From Cepaea nemoralis (taxonomy: Eukaryota; Mollusca; Gastropoda; Stylommatophora; Helicidae): 64,000 nt of DNA. The position numbers and the translations under genes were made by a program. Under the pieces are notes generated by a model. That model worked only from the letters and a program-made list of their open reading frames with translations, was not told where the DNA came from and did no database searches. Of this stretch, positions 33,290-46,665 are shown piece after piece. How positions within the stretch are numbered: position 1 is the stretch's first letter; every line of letters starts with the position of its first letter. The stretch covers positions 298,501 to 362,500 of the forward strand of contig JACEFZ010027103.1 of assembly GCA_014155875.1 (NCBI GenBank). The letters run 5' to 3'.

Positions 33290-33511
33290 AATAGAAAGAC
33301 TTTGGGCTCGCCATCAGTCTAAATAAAACACAGATGATAGAGCAAGATGCTGGTGCGGCTCCATCAATCAAAATTTCGAATTTCGAATTGAAGATTGTCC
33401 ATGAGTTTGAGTATTTGGGGTCGACAATATCAGATAATCGCTCATTAGAGACAGAAATCGACAGTCGCATTGGAAAGGCAGCCACAACACTTTCCAGACT
33501 AACTAATAACG
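33290..33511 (+). pseudogene. E5-like RT fragment, first part
   Basis: GLAISLNKTQMIEQDAG, IVHEFEYLGSTISDNRSL and EIDSRIGKAATTLSRLT are the region after RT motif C of E5-type elements, in plus orientation. It is cut by a (GTTC)n-tailed retroposon and continues at 33797. Confidence 0.8.
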
Positions 33512-33796
33512 GACGAAAGAACGAACGAACGAACGAACAATCTTTATTTTCAAAGGGTTAAGAATTGGGCATGCAGGCCCCTCTGACATTCTGCCCTTCT
33601 TCTCTATTTCCTATAATACATTCTTTCATTCAACATCTCTTATGAAGCTAATCTTTGACAACAAAAGAACAATAAGCATTAAAACGCATGAAAAATAATC
33701 AATAATACATGACTCACTGAGGCAGTATTTAACATGGGTATTATAAATACCTAAGGAAAGTGTAACGTGCCTCCTTACATGTGGCATTGTGTATTC
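33512..33796 (-). mobile_element. (GTTC)n-tailed retroposon, copy 2
   Basis: On the minus strand it ends with GGGCCTGCATGCCCAATTC, then AATAAAG and (GTTC)n, as in the copy at 3096-3360. It starts near CATGTAAGGAGGCACG. It interrupts the E5-like RT fragment (SRLT | KRVWENNG), so it is a true insertion. A target duplication of about ATAA is possible but not certain. Confidence 0.7.
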
Positions 33797-34303
<507 letters not shown>

Positions 34304-34307
34304 ATAT

Positions 34308-34472
34308 ATTCTTCTTCTTCTTCGGCGTTCCGAGCCATTGAGGTTCTTTGCTGCAGATACAATCCGTCTCCATTCGTCTCTCTGGTTGACCTTCTCTTGC
34401 CAGTCGTTGATTCCAAGTGCTTGTAGGTCTGTATATGTATTATCTCTCCACCGCCTTCTTGGTCTACCTCGG

Positions 34473-34477
<5 letters not shown>
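34308..34477 (-). mobile_element. E2 3' fragment in TA array
   Basis: Minus strand: RWRDNTYTDLQALGINDWQE-type sequence, ending at RDEWRRI... NLNGSE with the (GAA)n tail TTCTTCTTCTTC (plus strand) directly against TATATATAT. TA sequence lies on both sides. The normal stop codon is lost in this copy. Confidence 0.8.

Positions 34478-34547
<70 letters not shown>
34478..34547. repeat. (TA)n array
   Basis: About 70 bp of TA between the E2 fragment and the Gypsy 5' LTR. Confidence 0.95.
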
Positions 34548-34548
<1 letters not shown>

Positions 34549-34551
<3 letters not shown>

Positions 34552-35062
34552 CAGAGTCTCACAGTCATAGTACAAGGGAAACAATACACGGAAAGAACAC
34601 GGGAAGAAGGGAGATAAGAACGACCCGAACGTTCGAAGTCTCGAACGTTCGATAACATAGGGGTTGAATTGCCTACTGCGCAATAGACCCAGGCGGAGTT
34701 CGCCTAAAGCGTGAAAAGCAACACTCACGAGGTGTGCGAGACACGCCGTGTCCACCGGACACAAGTCGAGGGGCAGACGGCAACTGGACAGCGGACTGAA
34801 AGGAAGGTTTAGCTTCTAGGGACAGAACATATAGATATTGGTTTAGAGTCTAGAGATTGTTGTTAATAGACTAATGCTGTGATGTATAAATTATATGATG
34901 CTTTGTCGATGTGTATGTAAGATATCATGAAAGAAAGTGCTAGATGACTGTTCATTAAATCTACCTGATATTAAAGTAGAATTGATAATGTTGCACGTGG
35001 AGTTATGTTAGATCTTTGATCCCCTGTCTGAACCCGAGTCTTCTATCCCCTAGACGTTGACA
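34549..35062 (+). mobile_element. Gypsy-1 5' LTR (514 bp)
   Basis: Begins TGTCAGAGTCTCAC and ends GACGTTGACA (TGTCA/TGACA ends). The same sequence recurs as the split 3' LTR at 40466-40585 plus 44263-44530, and in diverged form at 59476-59800. It contains GAACCCGAGTCTTC near the 3' end, shared with the Gypsy-2 LTR. Confidence 0.88.
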
Positions 35063-35633
35063 GGTTTACTTGGGGGAATCGTGCCGTTTTGGCAAGCCCA
35101 AGACAATTTAAACTAATAGATTGACGGCTCTTTGCTTTGCCAAGTAAAAACGATAAATATACACGACAAAGTTTAGTCATATTACAGCTATTATTCTTCT
35201 GAAAATCTGCTCTATCTGTCCCTCTGTAGAAGTATAACATAACAATGTTTACTCTCCAGTAACATGATATTGACTTGACGACAAATAACTGTGACAAATT
35301 ACTGATGTTTCCTCTCCAACAAAAGAGTAAGCTAAGAGAAGTTTTTCGATGTAAAATTGTCTCCTGCAGAAGTGAAAAATAACGGAGAACCAAACAGCGA
35401 TAGTACAGCAAAGACTTCAGTAAACCAGATAAGTCCCATATACTTCTTACATATTGTAATTTTTCGTATGTATTGAGATATATTGTACTCATATGCAAAT
35501 TTTTTTGTCTGAGTAAAACATACTTGTGTGAGTACTAGAAGTAAATAATGAAGGGACATAACCAAAAGGTGTACATCAAAATTTTTCTAAGGGAATTAAT
35601 TTCTAAAAATTTAATAGAACTTAAAAGTAGACA
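35063..35633 (+). other. Gypsy-1 leader
   Basis: Non-coding sequence between the LTR and gag. A primer-binding site is expected directly after 35062 (GGTTTACTTGGGGGAATCG), but no tRNA match could be assigned by eye. Confidence 0.5.
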
Positions 35634-36565
35634 ATGTCAACACTAGAAAGGGGCATTGAGCTAGGGCTGAAGCTAGGCTATACAGCAGATAAACTAGCAG
35701 AATGGAGTCAGAAAACTCCAGAAAATCTAGTAAAGGAAGAAAAAGAACATGAAAGACAGGAACGTGCAGCAGAACGAAAACAAAAGAAACTTGAAATCGA
35801 CGCCGCCAACAAAAAGGCAGAAGCGGCTAACAAAAAGGCAGAAATTGAAGCGACTACCAGAAAGGCAGAATTAGACGCAGAAACCAAAAAACAAGAAATA
35901 GAAGCAGCGATTAAACAGAAAGAAATTGAGCCACAGACACAATTAAAAGTTAAACAATTGGAGATTGACTCAAATATGGAAATCCCAGTTAACAAATTAA
36001 AAAGCAAAGAAGAAGAACAGAAGTATAACAAGTATAAATGAATCATCAAACCCTTCTGTTCTGGCGATTCGGTCAGTGCAAGGTCTCAGAACTTTGAGTA
36101 TTTAATGGCCTACCATAAAATTCCGAAAGAGGCTTGGCCGATGATATACATGAGACATTTGGCATTAGAGCCATTCAAAAGTTATTTGAAACTATCCCGC
36201 AGGACATGAGAAAATACTACGATTACATCAAACGTAGAATCATGCAGCATTTTTCTTTAGATACAGCAGGATACCAACTGCAACTCTCAAAACTATGTCC
36301 CGAACCTAACCAAACGTTTATAGATTACGTTTCGATCGTTCAGGATATATTTAATAAATGGATCTCATCAGCTAAAGTCAACAATAGCTTCGAAAACTTG
36401 AGAGATCTCATGATAATAAATAAAATCATAACATCAGTACCAACAGCATTCTCTAAATATTTACAGCAGAACGATTGCCAAACTATCGAAGAAGTCGAAA
36501 ACAAAGGGGCTGCATTCTATACAGCAAACCGTGACATCTTTCTTCTAAACACTATTCAAAACTAG
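35634..36565 (+). pseudogene. Gypsy-1 gag, frameshifted
   Basis: Residues 1-50 form a globular start (MSTLERGIELGLKLGYTADK), followed by about 80 residues of Ala/Glu/Lys coiled coil with repeated ANKKAE/TRKAE heptads. After a stop at 36041 another frame carries SVSARSQNFEYLMAYHKIPK-EAW, the start of a retrotransposon gag (capsid) domain. A further shift near 36150 leads to the frame 36134-36565 with RKYYDYIKRRIMQHF and QLSKLCPEPNQTFIDYVS. So gag is present over its full length but broken twice. Confidence 0.75.
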
Positions 36566-36631
36566 GTAGCAGCTGTCACAAACACAAACAGGTTTAAACC
36601 ACCTGAAAATAAATATAGATCAAAACCAAAG

Positions 36632-38057
36632 TTGACACCTTGCCAGTACTGTAAATTAAGACACGAACAGTATGCTATTTGTGATAAAACACCGAATTAC
36701 AAACACCACCTAAAAATGATGTTGGAGAAGCAGAAAACCAAACGAGATAACTTTAGAAGAGCTGTTAAATGTTACTTCTGTAAAAGTTATGGCCACTATT
36801 CAGCTGTTTGTGAAGGACGTGAAATGATGAAGCAAGCGAATGCAGTACTAGTTGACACCTTCAGTGATGATGAACTAGAAAGTGCAAATCAGTATGAAAG
36901 TAGAAATCAGAGTGAAAGTGAAGTAGTGAATGTCCTAGAAGTCATTGACATGTTTGATTATGATGGTTGTAACATATGTAAAAAGTTTCAACTGGACACA
37001 GCCCTTGAATGCGGCCATACAGTACTCATAGCAAATGAAATGGCCAATGCCGCCTTGTCATCAAAAGGCAAACTTCAGTTTGTAAAGGTGTTTGTAAATA
37101 ACCAAGCATGTAAAGTAATGTGTGACAGCGGCTCGACCCTGGTTGGGGTAAGGAAGATACTAGTGAAAGACAGTGACTATACAAATGACTATGTAACATG
37201 TAGAACATTTGCAGGCACCATTGAGAGGTACCCCTTAGCAATGACCGAAATTCGAACACCATTCGTGTCAGGACACGTGCTATGTGCCGTGTTGCATAAT
37301 CTATGTGCTGATGTGATTGTTGGGAATCTCCCCAACGTAAAAGCATGCTCAGAAAAAGAAATTCAAAAATGGGAACAAGAAAATTGCAAAAATGAAACAA
37401 GCAATAACCACATAACACCTGAACAAAGTGTCGCTTCTCCAACTGCCAAAAGCATAAGGGAGACCACCAATGACAAAATTCGTAAAGAATTTAATGAGGT
37501 GTAAGAAACCCCTGAATCAACCAACAATGATTTCCGGCGAGATAAAAATCAAAAACCAGAAATACCAAAATTTCCATGGGACACTATAATTGACAAAGTA
37601 TTACTAAAAACAAACAAGTGTCATCATACGTGTTCCACTCCAATCCATCATTTTTCAACGACACATAAAAGAGAAACCAATCTAATAAACAAATCTGCTG
37701 AAAGTGTTACAAGTACCAAAGTAACATCACCACACATCTATCATGCAGACAAACAGTATGCAAATAAGACCACACAAACAATTAACTATACACAGAATCA
37801 AAATACTAAACGACCGCATACGAACAAACTGCTTTATCGCATAAACAGAAACAACAAACGATGGTTCTCAACACCCATCGACACGGAAATAATCAGCAAA
37901 GTTGAAACAAAGTCACCATCTATCAGCCTGACAAACAAACACAGCAATTTCTCTAAAACATACAACACAACCAATAGAACAAAACACCCACATTCACCGA
38001 ATAGTAGAACTGACATAGGAAAACTACTGACACTTTTGCTACTTTTGCTATCGACAT
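36632..38057 (+). pseudogene. Gypsy-1 nucleocapsid and protease region
   Basis: The frame starts with a Cys-rich PCQYCKLRHEQYAIC segment, then a canonical CCHC knuckle CYFCKSYGHYSAVC (about residues 47-60). After an acidic linker the retropepsin-like domain follows, with active-site MCDSGSTLVGVRKIL (DSG) and later HNLCADVIVGN. The stop at 37502 is followed in the same frame by 180 codons of Asn/Thr/Lys-rich sequence ending TLLLLLLST at 38057. No RT motifs follow: the RT domain is missing in this copy. Confidence 0.78.
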
Positions 38058-38329
38058 AACTCGCAACAACACTGCTTATCTATCAAAATATATCTTTGTT
38101 CACAATCTTCAAAACAAACCAACTATCTATCATGATCACCATCTTACTCATGTATCAGTCAACATTGCGCCAGATTGAAATTGAAAACACCCTAATACAG
38201 TTCATTGATTCCTATTGGTACAAAAATGCTGATATATTTCTGATATATAGCTATTGTAAATTCATATCCACTCTTACATTGTTTAGGACTATTATTACAT
38301 CTATAATCATACAATGGTATATTATTTGC

Positions 38330-38830
38330 ATTTGTAAGAGCATCAGTTTAGAAGATGCAATTTGTAAATTGAAATCCAGTTTTTCTAATCCACCCATCCT
38401 GCGGTTACTAAATTTATAATCTCAATTTATATTAAAAACAGATACCAGTATTATCGTCATTGGAGGCTGCCTAATGCAGAGGTATGAAGGAGTAGATCAT
38501 CCTATCCTGTATGTGAGTCGTAAGCTGAAACCAGCTGAGACAAAATACTCGACAGCTGAATTCGAAGCATTAAGTCTGGTTTATTGTGTTCTGAAACTAT
38601 AGAAATTCCTACGAGGCAGCTACTTCCTAGTCCAGACAGATAATATCGCCATTGCTGGTCATCAAAGAGGGTAGACCGAAGAATAACAGAATCGCCTGCT
38701 GGTCTCATATTTTGCAAGATTTTAGTTTTGAGATCCCCATATTAAGGGCTCTAATAATGTTATACCTGATATTTTATCAAGACTACCGAACACACCAGCT
38801 GAGTAACGTCAACTACTCAACCAGTATGCC
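38330..38830 (+). pseudogene. Gypsy-1 RNase H remnant
   Basis: The frames SISLEDAICKLKSSFSNPPIL, then KEGRPKNNRIACW... LILYQDYRT align with the intact RNase H of Gypsy-2 at 57345-57821 (SISLEDTICKLKS, IKDGKPRNNRLARW). Many stops. RT is absent between 38058 and 38330. Confidence 0.75.
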
Positions 38831-38846
38831 ATATTATAAGCTATGA

Positions 38847-40465
38847 TAGTGTTTTTAGTAGGACTCATAACAGTCAGTGTATCGATACACTCACCAGAAT
38901 ACTGCAGCTTATGTACCTACAGCAGATCCGAAATTATTATACTGTTTCAAACGAAAGGACTTCGAAGCTAAGTTTATTCACTACTGAAGGAACCACCAAT
39001 CAGTTACATCCAACAGACATAGAGAACATTGCTATTACTTAATATGAACTCATCACCAACTATAGAATGAAACAGGACAGTGGACATGATTCGATCTACA
39101 CGTCACTATTCATGCGACATAGTTGAAACAACCACACTAACTTTGACAGATTTACTTCTATGTATTAACTGGGACAGGACCATCTACACACGTCGGTAAA
39201 GAACGACAAAACGAGGATCATCGATGGAATTAGTTAGTTTAATTAGTTAAATTCTAAATAAATGCATATATTATTACCTGTTTAAAATTTATTAACATAT
39301 ACATTTTTCGGTCAATTTTTTTTTTCAATTATATATATTTCACATAAAATACGTTGAACAGGATATCAACGGAAAAGTTCTATATAAAGATTTCGTTTAA
39401 ACCATTAACTTTTTTCTAAATCACGTTAAACCATTGCATAAAACAATGCAGTATTGCCGGTACAATCAGTACCCATTTGTCATACTATATTTTCAAACTT
39501 CGCCAAATTTTTCGAAGGGCGACAACCTGTACCTTAACTTAACTTGTCAATTGTAACGAATAAGAATGCTTGAATGAAATACGAATGAAACAGAGCGTGA
39601 ATGAAATAAATGAAGGAATGATGTACATAGCGTACAATTGTACGCACAACTAGTTAATTATCATTTGTTTGCGTCTGATGTAAAATGTAACACTTGTCTA
39701 AAGATTTTTATACATGTTTAGGTAAACTACAAGATAGGTAACAGGGTTAGTTTAAGAATCACTGCTCGGATATCCAAGTCATGAAGTACACATATTGGGT
39801 AACTCAGGACAACGGAAATTCAAGCTCGTAACGCTTAGAAAAATATTAAACACCACAAACAACACACACACGTACCACACACATTAAACACATCAATTTA
39901 CAAACACATTCACAATACTTTACAAAAACAGTTAACTTACATACACATTTATAGACTAACAAAAGGGAGATTAGTAAACACTAATAGGACAACGGGGACG
40001 CTAGCAATTAGTCGATGAAAACAAAGTATTCAGATATTAGGCACCACATGCAACATACGGAAGTAAAAGTGTATATAAGTACACATGAAGGGGAAAGGGT
40101 TTGCATTCATTCTTAAAGAGGCCAAGGCAATTTGCCTTGATGTAACTCTGTAAAAGGAGTACATTATCCTGGGTATCATATTGGATACTTGAGAAGGGCG
40201 TAGTGTGGAAACACATGAATCGTCAGGATACTTCGGTCTGGGTAGCTAGAATTTAAGAATAGGAAGAGAAGTGAGGCTCTGTAGCAACCACCCTAAATCG
40301 CAGTACTAAAGATGCATGAGTTGCCAATGTTATAATACAAATAACTGACTTCCCATAAACTATTTTACTATCTCAAAGAAAAGATTTATTCCTCTTATCC
40401 CTTGACAGAATTAGTTCAGACTAATTAAAACATCCAAACCTATAAGAGAGGAGGAAGAGAGACCC
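38847..40465 (+). other. Gypsy-1 conserved non-coding region and polypurine tract
   Basis: About 1.6 kb without ORF, where integrase would normally be encoded. Blocks are shared with 57822-59475, for example AGGGCGACAAC, GATGTAAAATGTAACACTTG and AGAATCACTGCTCG. The purine tract AGAGAGGAGGAAGAGAGA (about 40446-40463) precedes the 3' LTR. Confidence 0.7.
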
Positions 40466-40585
40466 TGTCAGAGTCTCACAGTCATTAGTACAAGGAAAAC
40501 AATACACGGAAAGAATCAGCGTCCAAAGAAGGGAGATAAGAACGACCCGAACGTTCGAAGTCTCGAATGTTCGATAACATAGGGG
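40466..40585 (+). mobile_element. Gypsy-1 3' LTR, first part
   Basis: TGTCAGAGTCTCACAGTCAT... ATAACATAGGGG matches the 5' LTR start. It is interrupted after AGGGG by element B and resumes at 44263. Confidence 0.9.
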
Positions 40586-43500
40586 TGTGACGAAACGGAC
40601 TTATACAGTCCGTTCTCTCTATTATATCCCTTTGAAGGGACGGCGACAAGTTGGTATCCCTTGATTTGGTATTGAGAAATTAGGGGATTTCCCCGTCGAA
40701 AGTAGTGCGTGACGTCACTATTCTGGTTACTTTTAGAAATATCTAGAATTTCCCCAGTGAAGTGCGTACGTGGTTTGGGATCACGAAGGACGTAAAATTG
40801 CCTCATGGAACACGGGGGTGTGGAATTATCCGTGACACAGGATTTCTCCGTGGCCCATGGAATTCACTCGGCCCGTGAAGGCATTGTGAAGACGCACTTA
40901 GGTGGGCAAGATCAGTCGCACGTCGGACATCGTCGAGAGCAGACCACAGAAAGTCACTGCTAGAAGATGTCGATAATCGCCGCCATGCGGACATCGGCAG
41001 TGAAAGATTGTGATTCTGAATCACATGTATGTTGAATACTTTAGCTATTGGTTAACTGTGGTCCATATATATATATCGCGCCTACAGTTCCGAGATAATG
41101 AATTGCCGGCCGAGATAATCTCCGCGAAGCACGTAGACTGTCTGCATTTTTAATTAGCTATTATCGATTGGCTAGGTAATGTGTTTGACAGACGCGTGCA
41201 GAAGCCGCCAACAGCTGGGAGTGTGTATATCCAAAAGACCTGAACGTGTGTTCTTTCTGATAATGGTGTAAATCTCATGTTTGTAGATGTGAAAGGATGA
41301 TTAACTGTTAGTTTACAAATGATTTGCATTATTAGTGATATGAATGTTATTATCACTGCTTTGTGCAAGGAAGATTCAGGTAGTGTACCAGGTGTGTAGG
41401 AAATGTTACTTAAGTAGTGGAGTGATTACACACTCAGGGCAGGATGTTTGTCAGTCATTACATAGAGAGGCTAGACGGGGTTAATAATGATAAGTTAGGG
41501 CTTATTATTATGGTTGTGTAATTTGCTTCGCTAGATTAGGATTGTAACTTAGGTTTAGATCAGTGGTGGTGATTATTCTATGAACCAAGGTGTCATTTCA
41601 TTGGAAGGATAGGCAGGTAAGTACTTGCTGTGTGATGATACCAGTGTTATTCCAAGTAGGCAGAATTGTGTTATATTTAGTGGATAGCAGTTGATAGGAA
41701 GTGGTTAGGATACCTAGTGTCACTGCTTGGTTACATGTCCGTCCGCTAGAGTGACCATGCGTGTTCAATCTGACGTATGTTTACCCAACCGACTGGGTAG
41801 TAGGCCGGTCCGCCCGATCCGTTGGGTTGCCGATCCGACCCAAAGCTATCGTGCGTAAGCGATGGTTGAACATACCCGACGGAGAGCGATGCGGCGCTCT
41901 GTAATCGAGTCCTTGCGTCTAGGTAGATGCGAAATGTGAACCGACTCTGGTCTATCTCTATTATTCTACTCTTCCAGAAATCTGACTATGTTCAAGGCGT
42001 AATTGAGTTACTACAGTGAAGTAGTAGTAGTATGATGGAGGTAATGGTCCCCCAAATGGAGGAGCTGGAGGTTGAGGAGAGGGGGGATGGAGGCCTTGCT
42101 AAAGTGGATGACGTGCCCTAATTCGTCACGGGACAAGATGCACTGGGCCCACAGTAGCTGTGGGAAAGTGTATTGGTGGGTGGCCACCAAAGCTTTGCTC
42201 GACTGGCACAGAAATGACCGACCTGAATGAAGGTCGGTTAATAAAAGGCAACCCATGTTCTGGGACAGGGATCCCAGGACTGAAACTATGGCTGTGTTAT
42301 GAGTTGGTTATTTAAGTTTAACAATTCATGAGTTATCCTTGGTTAACACTAAAGTAATGAATTATAAGGAGTATAATTTGTTATGGTCAAATAGTTTTTA
42401 AGGTGTAGTTGATCGATCCATGGGTGAAGGGATTGATTAATTGGTGAGTATGTATGGAAGGAGGATATGTCCGGCTGGGCACCTCCAAGATAAAGTAATC
42501 ACTACACTGAAAGGGAAGTAGGTGTATTTGTTGATTGATAGTTGAAGATGAAACAGGAGTGGACTAGCACCAGGCGAAGGATGCTTTGACAGAGTCATAC
42601 AGTCGACTCTGGTGCTAGGGGGCTATCGGTGGCCCAGACGAGTTACTTGACTATGCACTTGTGTACTATCGCTTTCTGTTACAGCCTCATGCCGATACAT
42701 TATAGTTAAGAGTGGATCTAGAATGTGATGATCTCATACATATAAGCATATTGTATTATGTATAACTGAGAGGCATGTGTAATGGTGGAGATGCAGTATA
42801 GTCCTTGTTGTAGTTGAGTGCTCACACCAACCTCTCCGTGTTTCAGGATCTGTTATAGATATATCCTAAGGAGATTCCTGAGTTTAACCATGAGCTTAAA
42901 GGGACCGGCTCGTTCCAGTGCCGATCAAGATGATGGTTAAGGTATTACTGGGAGCGGTCATCGGAATCTGCCGAAATCAACGTTTGAAAGATCTGAGTAA
43001 AGAATCAGGTGGTAGGTCTATGCTGAGACCGCCGCACAGAGTCCGACGATTGTCTTTAGATCCAGGTAGGGTCCACGACTGAAACGTCTATTGATTCTGG
43101 CCAGTGAAGCACTGGTGTAATTCGAACTCAGTGAGGACCTTGATAATTTAAGGGCACGGAATTTCAAAGTTGATATGAGTGAACTCTGTTACCAGTCACC
43201 ATGGCCAGTTTGTTATGCTTCCGGCCCGGCTGGGTCGTCATGGGACACCTTGTATATTAACATACTTATGTGGTGTGATTCTACAAAGGTTCACTTTATT
43301 GAAGCCTAAACTTGGTCCAGTGACCGAAAACATTGTATTACTTGTTGGTGTGAACACCGGAGTGACATACTTGATAGGGTATGGATCTACCCATTCCTAG
43401 GTGTTGAACATAGACAGTGTATATTGTGAAGTGAGGGATATCCATTGAACAGGGTAGTGACTTGTGCTTATGTGAATATAGTATACTCCTAGGAACAGGT

Positions 43501-44262
43501 GAATAGGTGAAGTGTTGCATTCACATGTTAGACTTTGCAAGTGACATTGTGTTAATGTGGAGCGAACGCTAAGGTTATAGGTGACTTATTAGTGTGTCGG
43601 TCACTTACGAGACAAAAGAGCAACCAGGCTCTTGTACATAGTGTACGGTGCTACACGTACTTTTCTGCAGTTGGAAGACAGCTAGTATTCTAGGGTCGGC
43701 CTAGACTTTATCAGTAGAGTGTGACGGGTGAGATAGTACGACATTGAGGGAGGACCCTTGATCACCGGTGCAGTGTCTGTCAGGCAGTGGTAATACGCTT
43801 GACCAGCCCGAGTTATTGCTTACAGTGGGAAGGGAGAACTGTGGAAAGGAGGCAGACCTTGAAGTTCCTGTCCCCTGGAGGTTCCTGGGTGAGTCGTAAC
43901 CACGACAGGACAACCGCACGAACTGTAGTCGCAGTCTCCATGATGAGGAAGAATCATCTGTAGATCTTCTCTTGTAAATAGTGTCTTCTCGTCCGGCTTT
44001 CAGCCATCCTTCTCTGTGTTGCAGTTGACGTAGTGATAAATTAAATTTTGTTGTGTTAGCTATGACTTTGTGTATTGATATGACTGGTGTTTTGTCCGAG
44101 CCACCTGTGGGTGGGAAACCCTAGGTGGGGGAGGGGGAGGTTCAGCTGTCCCGGCTTGTGTGGGGCCTGGTAGATGTAGAGTTCTATTGAGGTGGTCGGA
44201 GCAAAGGCTGAGGATATTATCTATAGTGGCAAACCCGTCCAAGCCCCGGGGGTCTTGTCACA
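40586..44262 (+). mobile_element. Element B: 3.7 kb TGTGAC-ended element without long ORF
   Basis: Begins TGTGACGAAACGGAC and ends GGTCTTGTCACA, flanked by AGGGG (40581-40585, 44263-44267). The host LTR sequence reads continuously when it is removed. The longest open frame is about 80 codons with no recognised motif. Signals in order: reverse CCAAT (ATTGG 41046), TATATATATA (41066), AG|GTAAGT donor (41617), CTCTCCGTGTTTCAG acceptor (to 42846) and ATTAAA (44040), 217 bp before the end. The putative last exon is 1416 bp against 1439 bp in element A. The interiors are diverged. The same mobile class as element A is inferred from ends, duplication size and layout. Confidence 0.75.
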
Positions 44263-44530
44263 AGGGGTCGAATTGCCTACTGCGCAATAGACCCAGGCGG
44301 AGTTCGCCTAAAGCGTGAAAAGCAACTCTCACGAATTGTGCGAGACACGCCGTGTACACCGGACACAAATCGAGGGGCAGACGGCAACTGGACAGCGGAC
44401 TGAAAGGAGGGTTTAGCTTCCAGGGACAGAACATATAGATGTTGGTGTAGAGTCTAGAGATTGTTGTTAATAGACTAATGCTGTGATGTATAAATTATAT
44501 GATGCTTTGTCAATGTGTATTTTAGATACT
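44263..44530 (+). mobile_element. Gypsy-1 3' LTR, second part
   Basis: GGTCGAATTGCCTACTGCGC and onward follows the 5' LTR to ATGCTTTGTCAATGTGTAT, then diverges near 44530. The last 150 bp of the LTR are missing, apparently lost at the junction with the CR1/L2-like element. Confidence 0.88.
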
Positions 44531-44871
44531 ATGAGGAGAGTGAAGACGTGTTTTCGTATCTCTTACTTCTCGGATTATTATTACTGCAAGCGGAATCACC
44601 TATCATGGATTTTTATATCAATGTGCTCGTTGTGATTCTGTGGATGTGGTTAAATAGTTTTTAGATTAATACAAGTGTTGATTATCGCAAAAATGTGTGT
44701 TATATATAATATTCATTTCAAGTGATAGTTGAACACTATTAAACTTTAACCAATCAAGTGCACGAGGCTTGTCAGAAACAACCACGGGACCTCAAATTGC
44801 CCGCGGCGTGGCTAGATAACAATGCGATTGCTGCGTTCATCAAGTTTAGTTATTCGTAATATTATGCAATA
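44531..44871 (+). other. 5' region of the CR1/L2-like element
   Basis: Non-coding sequence between the broken LTR and the first ATG of the element's ORF1. No promoter motif is claimed. Confidence 0.4.
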
Positions 44872-46665
44872 ATGTCAGGGGAAGGAGAGTGCTCCGTATT
44901 GGAAGTGAATGGTGAAAGGAGTCGCTCAGGTTTACGATCGGCTGTCAATAAAACTTGCACACTAAACAAATAGAGGGCCGTGAAGAATAAGCTATCCAAA
45001 TGCATAAATCCCAACGGCCTAGTCGTCAAACACACCAACTCAGGACAGTGTGTTACTTTTTCCGTCAACAACACACTCCATTATGAGGCATTCCGAACTT
45101 GCCTACTCAACTACTACAGGCTTGAACTAATTGAACACAGGCAAGATAAGCGTGGGGCCCACGTTGAGGATCTGATTACCACGCCAGTGATTACGATACA
45201 TCTGTACCACAGTAAAAATAAACTCGTGACACAGAGCAGTAATGAAAACATTAATTCCTGGCTAAAAGTAGCTTTTGTTGAACTTGAAAACTCGACACAG
45301 GCATTCACCGAATCTACGCAGCCCACAGCTACAGCTGTCGACAGCACACCAGCTAACAATGTTCGTCAATTAACTCATACGATAAGTGTACATGACAACA
45401 TCAACACGAGGCCTGTCAACCCACCAGTGCTCTTGGCCATTGAATACCCAATGGAGCGTAGCCAAAACAACATAGAACCCAATGTTGACATTGTTGAAGA
45501 AGTACCTGCCTCAGATAACAATAGCATCTTAACTATCAATGGACATTCGTGCGACTGTAAACGGCGCATTGAGGAACTAGAACAATAACAAAAGGCGCCC
45601 ATTGTCACTGTTTCAACCAACATTGAAGCAAACAACAAGATAAGCAGTGATTACAATGCTCTCAAGACAGAAGTCGCACTCCTGCGAGATGAAAATTTGC
45701 TGCTGAGAAATACAGTTCAAATCTTACAGAATGTGTCCTCTACCAACCAAACCGAAGAAGTATGTAATTCTCAAGCACCCCGCTTCATCCTTAGGAAATC
45801 TTGGGGAAGCTCAATCCCACCCAGAACAGATAAGCGCTATGAAAACACCTCAACGAGCAGAGGAAGATAAACAACAATAAACACCTCAATGCGCAGACGA
45901 AGATAAACAACAACAAGCAGTCTACCCCATTGACGTCAAAATAAGCAATAGGTTCGAAGTACTTCAAGATAAGTCACCAGAAAACCTACAGTGCTCTAAC
46001 ATGCTGCCAACGGGCAAGACAAGCCTACAAGATACATCGGGAGAACCACATGGAGACATAAAGACTGCTCATAATCGGAAATGGATGAAACAACGGGCTG
46101 ACTGTACACATATTATACTAGGCGATTTCTTAAAGAAAGGTTTATACAGCGACAGGATGACAAAGACATTTCTTCAATAATCCCACTGCCTGGGGCTGGT
46201 GTAGACCGGCTAACAGACAAGATTAGCAGGTTGGCTGTTTATCATAGCGTTAGAAGGGCAAGCGTACATATTGGTATCACCGACACCATGAACAACCAAC
46301 AAATCACAGGGTCTCAACTGCTGGCACTCTTGAACGGATTACGTCACACTTTTCCTAACTCATCCATTTTCTTCTCCTCCATCATATCACCATGTTATCG
46401 ACAGCAGTGCCGTCTAGCTGATATAAATAACAACATTTTGCATAAGTCCTGTTCTCAAAACATGATACAATTCATCAACACCACAGCATCATTCACTTCA
46501 CAGGCTGGTGCACCAAAAAAGAGTCTTTATCAGGATCAAATACATTTGTCTACATTGGGCACCATTTTGCTCGCCAAGAATATCAAAAATCCTGAACGAA
46601 TATACCATACATCCAATATGGGATCGCGCCGGACACTTTTAGCTACTCCTGAAACTCAAGCATGA
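44872..46665 (+). pseudogene. CR1/L2-like ORF1 with C-terminal esterase domain
   Basis: The ATG at 44872 opens a frame (MSGEGECSVLEVNG) with a stop at 44971, then continues to 45588 and beyond to about 45867. It includes a Cys-containing INGHSCDCKRRIEELEQ and a coiled coil (ALKTEVALLRDENLLLRN). The adjacent frame carries QAVYPIDVKISNRFEVL to 46180. The first frame then returns with an SGNH/GDSL-type esterase: HIGITD block, PNSSIFFSSIISPCY, and the catalytic DQIHLSTLGT (Asp-x-x-His) near the end. Esterase-bearing ORF1 proteins are known from CR1/L2-type elements. At least two stops and two shifts make it non-functional. Confidence 0.75.

Noticed and set aside
38096..38419. Hydrophobic 107-codon ORF as an env-like protein of Gypsy-1
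   Set aside because: Its end overlaps the RNase H homology in the same frame and its start is low-complexity. It is a chance opening in a decayed pol.
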